The translations under genes were made by a program, and so were the position numbers. A stretch of DNA of 64,000 nucleotides from Eumeta japonica (taxonomy: Eukaryota; Arthropoda; Insecta; Lepidoptera; Psychidae): contig BGZK01000297.1 of the NCBI GenBank assembly GCA_005406025.1, positions 62,001-126,000 on the forward strand. The letters are read 5' to 3'. This document shows, piece by piece, positions 1 through 12,500 of the stretch. Every line of letters starts with the position of its first letter. Within the stretch, counting starts at the first letter, position 1. The notes beneath the pieces are model-generated. The model had not been told where the DNA came from and made no database searches. It saw only the letters and a program-made list of their open reading frames with translations.

Positions 1-3000
1 TCAACCCTAAAGTATCATGTTTCTATTTTTGACTATATCCATCAATGAGTTTAGTCAAATTAAAGCATTCCTTCAGATCTCGATAACCATGTAGAGTCTC
101 GTTTCTGGATGTTATTATCGCATTGGTGAAAAAGGTTGTTAATAAGTCTCAACCAGCACTGGGCCAACTTTATTTTCTTTTTAAATATGGTGAAAACTAA
201 AAAGAACTACTTAATTTTCAGAGTCTGATGCTAAAAAGCTTGTTTCTGTAAGTACTTTTATATTCTTGAAATCATACTCTGTAAGAATTCAGTATTTTAA
301 AGAATACTCAATTTATTATTATGCGATCCATCTGATTAAATAGTTTTCTAAATCAATGTTTAAAATAATGAAATTATTTTTATATAATATTGATGAACAA
401 ATTTAATAAGTGTTTAACTTCATGCCAATTGAGAAACTAATTAAAAGAGACAAACATACACATTCATATATTCAGTCATCTGAATGGGTCTTCATAGACC
501 CTAAAAACAAATGTAGTTCTTTATGGAGCCAGCTAAGTATACCTATTTACTTATAGGTAGATATGTGTGCGGTTACAGTTCATCGACTACACAAACCGAA
601 GGGTCTACACTTGGGACTGATAGTATTTATTTGTATACAGCTCATCTGTCATTTTTAACAAATAGTCATTAGTCTGTTTTCGATTCACGAACAAATTTTT
701 TCTCTCGAAATCTGATAGGAATGTAAGACATTGACAGTAGCAGTGTAAATGAAGAGTTTCTACTGCTGGAAGAATACATGCTGCCACAAACAGCTGCATC
801 ATTTAATAATTGCATACATTTCAGTGACATCATGAGTTATGATAGCTTCAAATATTATTCTCACCGTGGTGGCGATGTGACAGTACATTATTTCATTTAA
901 AAAATTATCTAGTGACTATGATATTACGGCATACGTTTTTATGACCATTGGGTAAATTTAGATTAAAAAGGATGATTTCTTTATGTAAACAAGGATGCTG
1001 TTTGCTAATATTACCAAAATACTAACAAAGTAGTAGAGGTTGTTAATACTGAAATTGTTAAAACTAGTCAAGTAGGAGTCATTTTCATACACTTAAGGTT
1101 CCCTACTAAGAACTTTTTTATTTAAGTACTTTATGTTATCTATTGTATACTGTCATTGGTAACAGTACCAAAAAGGCTGAACATGGTCCTCTATTAAGGA
1201 TTCTGAGAAACACAAGCATAGCATATTTTAATTTTACTATGGATAGTGATGGATATCTGAAGATGAAGTGTATGTATTGTTCTAAAAATATATTATGTAG
1301 GGATAATATTATATATGCTTTCAATATTTTATTGGCGCCTATGGGGAAATCGCCTGCTTTATAAAATGTTATCACTCTTAAAAATCTTATACATATACAG
1401 TGCACATAAAATGAAAAAACAAGGACATTAGGAAATGTATTTTTAATTTGATCAAAATGTAATCTAATCTATTACAATAAATTGACCTATGTAGTTTTCC
1501 TATATACTATATTTCGACTTAACAGGGTTCGAGTTATTGAGATTCCACTGAATTACCTGAAGTAATTTTATTTTTCAGATTGAGAATTAGAAGACAGAGG
1601 GCGAATAGATAAATATAAGATTTAAAAGTATTATTTGAAAACTAATAAAGACTAAAATTATAAAAATGTAGTCATTAAATACTTTCAAATAGTACCTCAC
1701 ATGATGTCTATATAAAATTTATATTTTCAATTTTGACCCCTCTATAATTTGCTGATGATTATATTTGACAAATCAATATTGGATTACATGGTACGGGTCA
1801 AAATTTTATATAACATGTCACATTTGTAATTGAAAAGAATTCTGAAATAAATGTCTAAAGGCAAGGGGAGTGACTTTAAATAAAGATTCAGTTTTATCCT
1901 AATTGGATATGGTACCTACAAGTGCATCTGCCTCTCGCCATTTGCTCAAGTTCTGACATGTTGCTGTTCGAGGTACATGACAAAAGCATGGGCTTTGCAA
2001 ATATGAAGGTGGCACTTCACAGAGGGAGCTCAATTAGTTTATATGTAAGCTTCAAACAGGTGTACATTTTATTGTATGATCGTGCTAACAGAGTTAGACT
2101 CAAAAGTGGAAGGTATAACACCTAAAAGGTTATTTTGTAGTGAAAAAAATGTTGGTGTAAGAATTAAATTCAATTATATTAGACTGCCAATTCCTATTAA
2201 ACAATAAAATTGTTTTATAGATATTAGCTTTATATTTTTTCGATTTTTCAAATATGGATAACCCTTTAAGTTCATGTATAAATTGATAATTTTGTTTTGC
2301 TAAACCCTAAAATTCCTATTTCAATTTAAAAATTGCAACTTTATCAGACTTTAGCTTTTATCACACTATGAAACTAGTTTTATCCACTGTTTTTGAAAGT
2401 AAATATAGAACGTTTTATACATGACAAAGACAACAAAATTAAATTCTATATAGGTTAAATTATATGCCATTACAGCTTTTCTATAACACTTTCTATACAA
2501 ATAAATTCTATTGCTTAAAAGTGTAGACCCCATATATTAAGATGGCAATATCTATATGGAACAAGTGTAGTGACTGAAAGATCACTTGATGTTACGGTTT
2601 CATTAGTTTTCAGTTAAATTAAATAAGTTGTACAGCTTTTGACAATCTTAAACATTACCAGCTAGTAATAATTTAACTAAAACTAATGTGAAGTTATATA
2701 ACTCTGGTGATATAGATATTGGCATCTCGCTTTTCATATAATAGAATAGAAACATTTAAAAATAATAGGAAATATTTAAACACACATTTCACACATATAT
2801 ATTAAGCAATTATAATTACCATACTGCCGGATCAGACTATAAAAGGGCATAGGTTCATTGCATCATAATATTTTTAAATGACAGAAGTAATACAATTTAA
2901 ATATTTTTCAACTATTCTGTTTTTGATCAATGTTCCAAGGTTTAATACTAATTATATGTAAACATTAAAATGCATATAAACCTTCAAGCTTAGGGGATCA

Positions 3001-3317
3001 AGATCATCACACCACACAAATGCAAGGAATTTAATTTCTATCTATTGTTACGGCATATATCACCCACCACCAGTATTACTTTAAAATCAACTAAAGCCCA
3101 AAGTTATATGACATGTGAGATTAATAAATTGCAATAACAATGATTTAACGATAACATCTAATTAGACCAAGAATGCATTTCGTATTGGTCAAATGCTCAT
3201 GTGGTAAATAAATTTAAAAGGGTACAAGTATTCGACAAACTTAATAACTAGAATTAATTATACAATTTATGTAAGAGTATCAGACAACTTCTAGTCTGTT
3301 TTGCCTCACATATATCA
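1..3317. other. AT-rich left-edge tract, no gene recognised
   Basis: No exon could be supported here on either strand. The tract lies directly downstream of the last traced LMTK exon on the minus strand, so it is either 3'UTR (if the stop at 3318 is used) or intron (if the donor after 3351 is used). A minus-strand AATAAA-like hexamer near 2066-2071 is one possible polyadenylation signal, but similar hexamers are common in such AT-rich DNA. A slightly GC-richer patch at about 1925-2045 has a short open frame without recognisable similarity. Confidence 0.4.
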
Positions 3318-3523
3318 TCATAGTGTTACAAAATCTACTGGAATACTGACCTTCCATATAAATTCTCCGCTAGAAGAATTTGTGGACTGCGAGTCATCTG
3401 TGTCGCTGTCCCATTCTTTGAACTCATCGCTGGTCGCATCGGGTTGTTTAGATTGTTCAGTTTGCGCTGACTGCTCTTCGGTTGGAGATTCTTGATTGAA
3501 AGAAGTGCTCATGATATCACTGC
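3318..3523 (-). CDS. LMTK exon 14 (last traced), C-terminal tail
   Basis: The acceptor is GGGCCAG before 3523. One base carried from exon 13 completes a Gly codon, then the frame reads GSDIMSTSFNQ and a Glu/Asp/Ser-rich stretch to SSGEFIWK. Two endings are possible. The frame can continue ten residues to a TGA at 3318-3320, followed at once by a second TGA. Alternatively AAG|GTCAGT just below 3351 is a donor in phase 0 and a further exon lies at or beyond the window edge. The drop in GC right after IWK leaves both open. Confidence 0.65.
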
Positions 3524-6500
3524 CTGGCCCTTAATAGTAAATAATCTCCAGTGAATTTATCAATACAAATGTATAAGAATATTTTGAAACATTTTAATAT
3601 GTTAATTACGATGTTTTAATTTTACGTTTATGCACCCATGGAAGGTACTGAGGTAAAAATGAGGTAATTCTTTGCAAAAATTAGTTTTTAAACAAATTTT
3701 GAAGTTTTATGTAATGTGTTAAAAATTCTCTCTATAACTGGAAGTACAGAGTAAACTCTCTATAATGAAAAACTCTGCAGGATATATTACTAAGTACTGT
3801 TTAAGTTGTTTATACTATTATCGATCACTGAGGCATTACCATGTATGGCTTGTCAAAAAATGAAAAAAAATCTTAGAACATTTAGATCAGTTTGCTGAAG
3901 GCTTGCAAGAACAAATTCAATAAAGGAATTTGTATTATTTTGAAGCAATGGTGTCAAAAAAAAAATTATTATGATTAAAAAAATTTAGTTTGAAGTGCAT
4001 TAGAAAATTTAGTTACATAGATTATTTTTAACATACAGTTTTACTACAAAAATAATTTACTAAATTCAATAAAAAAATTGCAATTATATGAAGATGTAGA
4101 AAAACAGTGGTCTTTTCTATATCTCCATATAATGATAAAAAATGAAAAAATTCTCTTGACTTTTGTTATACAAGTTTACACTATGTTTCCAGTAATATCA
4201 TATTCAGATTTAAACCAATGTGTTGCACAAACTCTTTAAAAACTACTTTTTAAAATTAAATCAAAAACAATGTTTCCATGTGACCTTTAATCATAATATA
4301 ATTTTTATCATCAGAATTACTTACCAGTAAATCTTATATCACCTAATAGCGGCAGGTAAGTACTAAACTGGCAAAAATTTTTTTCTTTTTCTAAAAAATC
4401 CTCTGTAAGTGCACTCATTTCAGGTGATTGTTTAGAATCCACGGCCTGGTTACTTGTATTATTGCATTCCACTTGTTCTTTCTCTGTTAAATTCAAAGTA
4501 ATATTTTCTAAAGAAACAGCCCTTTCCTTGAAAATGGACAATTGCCCTGAAGAAGAGTCTTCTGTGCAGAATTTTTCTGACCCATCTGCCACAAGGGATT
4601 TTTTCTCTAAATCACCACTAATTTTATTATCGGAATCAATTTTGTTACTACTCGTAGGTAACTCTTCAAAAGACTCTATCAAAAAATTTACTGTAGCAAA
4701 ATTTTCATCATTAGTTTTGCAAGTGATACCTAATTCACCACTTTTTAGAGCCTCATTGCCTAAATGCGCACTGTCTTCACCACTTGTAATGCCATTTTCT
4801 TTAATAATTTGGGGACTTACAGATACATTTTCAGCATTACTTTCTTGAACTGTGTTTACTAAACTTAATGCCCTGTCATGAGACTGGCCATTCACCACAG
4901 GAGTTGTTTGTTCATTTTTTTCATCGATCACTTTTTTATCTCTCCTTGAATGAGGATCGAATGTCTCATTCAATTGTAGAGTTGTACCCACATGTGAATC
5001 ATATGTGTTAACCAACAAGACATTCTTAGATGTGTTGACATTGCTATTACCGGTAATTATTATTGAATGTGGTTGTTCATGTTCACTTTCATCAATATTA
5101 CTTATATCATCACTAGTGACTATATTTAAAGGTGGTAAGCTACTTGATGAAGAAGAAATTTCCTGAGGTACAATATGTTTAACATCAAATTTATTAGGAA
5201 AACTGTCTATATTATTATGTTCTAGAGTCCTCAAATAATTAATTTCCTGCAGATCATTTATGTCCTCGAAGTTTGTTTCATCTCTCCTAACAGATGTTTG
5301 ATTTGACTGTTCTTCTTGCTTAATAGAAGAATTGTTTTCAAGTTTTTCATGGGTATTAACAATTTCATTTATTTCATGCTCATCATGAGCCTTTTTAATT
5401 TCTGATTTAGGAGAAATCTGAACAGGTATTGATAAGTCTTGTGGCCTACATTTTACTGAATTCTCAAATTGATGAAATTCATCTGAACCACTACCAACAC
5501 TTTCACAGTGAGAATGCAAAAAGTTTGTTTCTTGAGAGTTCCCACTTTGTGGCTTGAATGCAGCTGAAAATTCAAAATCGGAATAAGTGTCTTGTACCTT
5601 GCTTGACGTGTTAACATTGCTACCACTTAATAATTGTTTTTCAGGTTCTAGAAGGTCATCGGTATCATTAACAATGGGCGAGTCAATATCTTGAGGTCTT
5701 AATTCAGCAGAATAGAAGAATGATTGAAGGTTCGGTAACCCTGTTATGTTGTCAAAACTTGAACCAGCTATATTTTTCGGTAACACCATGGGAACAGGTA
5801 GAACATTTTCTGTATCTACTTGGTGTTCAGGATAAATAGGTGTACTGGTTACAGAATTTCCCATGTTAACGAGGTGGTAATCTAAACTTGGAGCTTCATA
5901 AGCTTCAGAATTGCAGTGCTCAAAATTAATATTATCATGTAGGCAACTTATATCAATGCTGTCCAATTTTTTAATGTGTGGCTTAGATTTTACTTTTGGT
6001 CCATCAACAAGGCTTTCTTCGTTGTTTAAATCTGTAATTATGGGTGGGGTTATGTTCACTAATTCTTCAGCATTCACAGTGTGTCGAACCATTTCGACCT
6101 GTGGATGAATTTTCCAAGGATCGTCTTTGCATGAAAATATTTCTGTCGTACAATTAGAATGCGACGCTAGATTCGAATTACAACCAGAGATAAGGGTACC
6201 ATATGCTAGATCTCTCGTTGGTGTATTTTTGGCAGAGGAATCATTCACATCAGATTTAGTTAGGAGCGTGGGTGATATTTTATCTTCTTCGGTTTTAGGC
6301 TTCGTATAGGTGTGATTAACGGTGATCGAATCTGGCGTGAAACTTTCATGGGCATCAGATTTGCTGTCGTGAACGATATAGGTGGAACAATGACTATTTT
6401 CCTTGTCACCATCATGGTCAGTCAATGTTCCCGTACTGTTGCTGCGATTGACGTCCTTTTCTACATCATATTCTAAGGGAACGTCTGAGTCCATTGCTAA

Positions 6501-9500
6501 ATCGTCGAAATTGTCTTCTACATTAAACAGAGTATCGTTCGAACACCATGAATCAATGCTCGTTGCTTTCGATAGACACTGTGTTTCTGAAGGTTTTGTA
6601 GATTTAGTATCGGACAGCGCTGTGGTTTTCGACACGGTGGAAGCGCCCGGTCCGTTGTCAGACGGTTCTGGTATCGAGGACTCCGTCGTAGGGCTCAACA
6701 TAAAAGGTGACACTTGCGACAACTTTTCACAATCGTCATCTTTGCAAACACTGAAAGTTTTGTCATTATTTAATAGTGTGTCAACATCAAACATTTGTTT
6801 AGATCCGCTAACATTCAAACTATCGACGCTCATGGTTAGTCTGAAAGAAGCAAAGCAAAGTACTGTGAAAGTTAAAATGGACAGTGGGCAGTGAATAATA
6901 TTCAAAATAACATTGAATAAAAATTAGATGCATAACCTTTAACATAAAAGTTTGATAGAGATCTTAAAGGAGATTTGAAAATAGGAACTTACTCTTTGCT
7001 TGTTGTGGCTTCCTTTTGAATAGTGTAAGTATTATTGACTGAAGGTTGTGTCGGGTCTGAATGCACGGTGTACGTATGATCATCAGGTTGACCACTGATG
7101 ACTGCGGTAATCATATCTGTGACTTCAGCAGTAGAATCGTTGCATGGCTCAGGATAACTTTCAGACGAATCGGTTCTGTTGTTTTCAGATGTGTCCCCTA
7201 AAATATAATGTTGGTTGCCAAACAAAAGTCATAAAAAAACTAATCCAAATCAAATTTATTTTCTCTTAAACTATATTATCAAAAGTGAAAATAAACATCA
7301 GAGAACTACATAAATATGTATTTTAAAAAATTGTCCAAGAGCACTCATTGTTTTTTGATCAAGTAAAAACTTTGATTTAACTTACTTCAATAACATTTTA
7401 ACTCCTAAATTTAAGAATATCTTTGTATATTTTTCTCAAAGGTACCATTCTTGTTAGTATTATGGGAGATATGGTTATCTCCCATAATACTACATCAAAA
7501 TCAATAATTGAGATATTATTTTGAAGATTAATGTCAACCATTAATGAAAATAAAATTGACAAATATATACATATATATTAATAAAATATTTTTTTATTTA
7601 GATTTGAAGCATAAATAGATAATTATTGTTTCATCCAAATGTAGAAAGATTTAAAACTTAAGTGTTCATTTTTCAATGAAATTAATCTATATACCTAAAA
7701 TTAAAAAGAATGTTCAATGTCCCAGCATCAATTAAAAACTACTGAACGTATCAGAATGGGACTTTGGTCATTCGATGTGAAATAATTTATAGATGATTTC
7801 AGGATATTTATTTTTTTAATTTGATATGCTCTTTACCGTTTATTTTTTTTATTTACTTTCATACTCCACAATGCCCAGCGCAGCGAGCGAATTTTGGTAT
7901 ATAAATGAAAATATTAAAAGCAATTTTTAATGATATCTAATTTAATATTTAAATTATACTAAAACAAGCTGACTAGTCTGCGGCTCTCCATCTACATTCT
8001 ATATCCACAATGTCCCCTCATGGAAATAGAACAAATTCCTTCCTCTTTTATGTCTACCCATCTTAGCGCCGCTTCTAATAGATCTTGGTATTTATTGGTT
8101 GAATTTCGGTTGGGTTCACCTAGAGTTCCCTCTAATTTCTGATCTCAGTGCCGCCACTTTCAGTTCCAATAGCTTTATGACAGATAGTCAACATTTTAAT
8201 TATAGTTACAGACCATTCTGTATGGAAAATTTAAAGGGACTTTTTTAGCGTTTATCATTTTGTACAAAGACTATATTTTGACAAGTCACAATGACTTGTG
8301 CATAAATTCTACAATTAATACGTTCAAAAGTTTTCACCATAGAAAACTATGTGAATAGACAATGCTTTCCTTTTAGTAGTAGGCATTGATTTAAAACTAA
8401 ATGTCATATAAAATTTTAATATAAGGATATTTTAAACATTGTTAGATACAGAAAAATCTAACTAAGGACCATTTTGAACCAAAAACTAATATGCAAACAA
8501 AAGGAGAATGCCTAATTTACCATAGATACAGGCCGATTCAATTTTTAAAGTTTATGAAAACTATAAATCATTTTGAATATCAATAAAAATTTTATGAAAT
8601 ATTTTAAAAGTATTCATTCAGTGGTATGATTTTTATGTTAATGTTATTCTCCATTTTAAGTATAGGTATAATGATGTAATATTTTTAAATTGAATTCTAA
8701 GTTAATGTAAAATAAAATATTTATCAAGTAGACCTTAAAATATTGAAAACTTGCTAAATTTGTCAAAAGTGACCACCGCCATGAAGTAATTTTAATTCCA
8801 GTCAGGTATCACTGCTTTTATCTTTATTAATTTATAAAGATAAATTTGCCTAAAGAGGCAAATATAAGAAAATATTTAAAAGAGTGATTTAGCAATGTGT
8901 AGCTGAGAAGAATATCAGGAACGAAACCAGAAATTAAATCAACTTTTTATAAAAAATAGATATATCTAGAAGTGCAAAAACCATGGGCACATGACTAATA
9001 TGTTCTACAAACTCGAGAAACGAGATAATAAAATACAAAGACATTAAAATATAAAGGAACTAATTAATTTTTTTGTAATGTTCAAAATAATTTATCTTTT
9101 ATACTGACACTGAATTTGGTTTTCATAGGCATTGAGTTGCTGCCGCGTTTCTTCAGCGATGGGGCTCAGAGCGCCCGGGTAGTTGACGATGAGCTCAGGC
9201 GGCGGCGGCAACTCCCCCGACCACATGTCCGACTCGTCAAACTGATCGCAAGCATTCTGTGTACATTTTTCAAAACAATTTAAATCAGGTTAGAACATTA
9301 TAATGTATTAAACTATTCAACTATTTTAATTCATTCATACACAAAAACAAAATGAAAATAAGTTTATATCACCCATTGTTACAATTGTAGCATACAAGGT
9401 CTGCTATTTACGTATCCGGAACTGACCCATTACAGAAAAATATTTAAAAAGCAATTACAACATTTGAAAATGGAACTGCTTTGCTATAAAATAGTTTGTT

Positions 9501-12500
9501 TCATTTAACTGTTAACTGCTTTACCATTGTGGCATCATTTTGAAAATTGCGTGTTTTTTTTCATCATGGATTTAACACATGAAAATTTTCATGCAATCAT
9601 TTATTACGATTTTCGGGATAGGCTAACTCAAAAACAATACATCAATCAAGTCACTTCAACTTTTGTGGATGAAGCACTATGAAAACCACTGTGTATTACT
9701 GGTTTAGCGAGTTTAATCGGGGTGGTCTATGCTCATAGGCGAATTTAAAAAAGATCGCCCTAAATCGGTGGTTGTATCACAAAGTATTGATGCTGTGTGG
9801 GAACTAATAATGTAAGATTGTCATGTTTGATATCGCGATATAAAGGCTCATGAGGATTGGTGCTAAAAAATTATTAAAAAATACAATCATGATGTGTCAA
9901 AAACTGTTTATAATATCTACCCACTTGATGTATCTTGAATCTATGCATATGACCCTGAAACTAAACAACAGTTAATGGTGTGGATGTTTTAAGATGAGCC
10001 GGACCCAACAAAAATAATACGTGGCAAAAGCACTTTGAAGCAAATGTTTGCCTGTTTTTTGGTATAAATGGATATGTGGTTACAGTGCCACTAGACTTCA
10101 CTATACAATCGTAAAACGGTTAATTCATAGTGGTGCACGATCATTTCTTTGCCAGAAGTCTTTGAAGAAATAAGAAAGAATGACAAACAATGCAGAATCA
10201 TTCTTCATCATGACAATGCTAGCTGTCATATGTCGGCCGAAACAACTCTGTTTTTGGAAGGTCAAAAAATCATATTAATGAGTTATCCACCATACAGCCT
10301 CGATTTGACACCCAACATTTCTATTTATTCCCAAGCATGAAGAATAAGTTACGTGGTCAACTTTTTGCGTGCCGCAAAGAGGTTGTTGCTGCGTTCAAAA
10401 TGTACGTTTTGGAGATACCTCAATCAGAATAGAAAAATGCAATAATAAAAATTGGTTTCAGCATATGCAGGAGTGCATCAATGCATCAATCATCATGACG
10501 AATATTTTAAAAAGCAATAAAACCATATTTAATGATAGATGTTTGTTTCTTTTTCATATTCCGGACACATAAATAGCAGCCCTCGTAAATATTAAAGGCT
10601 ATTCCGCGTCGTCCATAAGTGAATGCTAACCCTGTGACCCTCCTCAATATTTTGTATCATCTTGACTTGTATTTCAAAAATTATTCCCAATTTTCGGAAT
10701 ACAAGTAAAATTTATGAGATAATAGTTTTCAACACCATGTTTTGATATTTTGAAGTATTATGTCTGCCACCAAAAAATAGATGGTTACTGCCGCCTTTGG
10801 AAACTCCAGAGTAGTCACAAGAGCATTGCTGACCTCTTGGGTAGGGATAAATTATTATCATCAAGAAGAGAATAGGATCATGGAGAGTAGAGTAGGGTGG
10901 TGAAGAAGAAATAGGGTGACGGATGGGGAAGTGATACAGGGGGGATTAATATAATAAGTGGACCACCTTAATCTTAGAGTATTTGTCTGGCCATTCTAAG
11001 AATAATTTCTTGAGAGTAATATATCTTACCTCACAACATAAGTTTGAAACAATATATAGAATAATATTTTGGAAATTAATCGCTGTAATTGTAAATATAT
11101 CTTCAATTTAAACAAAAACACAATAAAAAATATATTATGCAGTTAAAATAGATAAAAAATTTGCACTTGCTTAGATGTTCAATATTTGTCAATCATCTAG
11201 AATGGGTTGTATGCTATATGTTACTAGGAAGCGTGTAATTATAAATTTCCGCGAAGTAACATATGACACAATGGAGTAATAGAAAGGCTTAAAACCTATG
11301 CTTTATTTTCATTATAATCTTTTAAAGAATTAGACTACTAAATAAAGTTAATCAATATGTTGGCAAATACCTGAGCTATAGGGAGCTTTAGTTCCAATTC
11401 GTTTCACAATGCTTGCACACATGCGTCATCTACTGTCAATCTTGAATCGCCATCACAAACTGGCATACTGCCTGCCAAAATTGATTCTGGTAATGCATTG
11501 TTTTCGAATAAAAGTGTTGATGGATCATCACTAGAAGATTGTACTACAATGGATTCAGAATTTGTACTCAGTACACTTTGTGTTTCATTTTCTATGCCAC
11601 CATTTCCAGCCAATATTGATTCAGGTACTATGTAAATAAGATTTTCAGGGTTTGAAATGCTCATAGCATCTGTTTGTTTGGCATTAGTATCTATTTCCGA
11701 TAGTTCCTTGAGGACACTAGCCTCAGCAATCAAAAGAATCGGCGAACTTGACGATGTTGTATCATCTGCATTTAAAATAATACAAGAATTATCACTTTCG
11801 ATTCCATACAAAACATGAGATTCTTGTTCCATCAGTGCCGGCACTTCACATGTAGTTTCTGTTTCAGTCTCTTTAGCAGAACTAGAATCTTTACCATTAC
11901 ATTCATCTGCCACAATTGGAACTGAAGAATTATTGGTGAGGTATTCTTCAATACTTCTAGGTCCTGATTGTTCTATGTTAAGATTATTTTCATTTTCAGC
12001 CATAGCTAATCTAGTAGTGAGGTTGAATTTTATAATTTCTGCTTGAAACGATCCTATACCGAGATTTACATCAATAGGGGCAGTTGATGTAGAAGCAGTT
12101 GAATCAAGATCGGAAGTAACTGGAATTAGTGGACTCTGGTTCAAATTTGTTTCGATTAATTGTTGTGGCTCTACATTATGACCGATGCGTATTTCGGATT
12201 CTGTTTCACCACGAGTGACTGAATTGTTTTTACAGTCAATATCCTCAGTCAAATCTATATCGGGAACTTCGTTTAGAAAATTAATGTCTCTTAAGGGTGA
12301 TGGTGTTTCAAGATCAATTTCAAGAAAATGAGTAGAAAATGCAAGCTGTTCTTCTTTAGGTATTTCTATAAAATCAACACAGTGACCCTTCACTCCCCTT
12401 AAACGATTCTAAAGAACTATATTCAAAGGGCCCTAAAGTAAAAGAACTGTTTTCATCAAATGTTTCAGTAAGATGACTTTTTGCTGGTGATTCGAGAGGA

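Noticed and set aside
1143..1364. Small plus-strand gene near the left edge
   Set aside because: Open by chance with an equal antisense frame; no similarity, no splice or promoter signals.
4462..6894. Plus-strand frames opposite LMTK exon 13
   Set aside because: Antisense shadows of a long real exon, with no start context or family similarity.
11404..11406. Selenocysteine codon
   Set aside because: No recoding element was looked for successfully, Lepidoptera are thought to lack selenoproteins, and the tail is low-complexity sequence with no redox motif.
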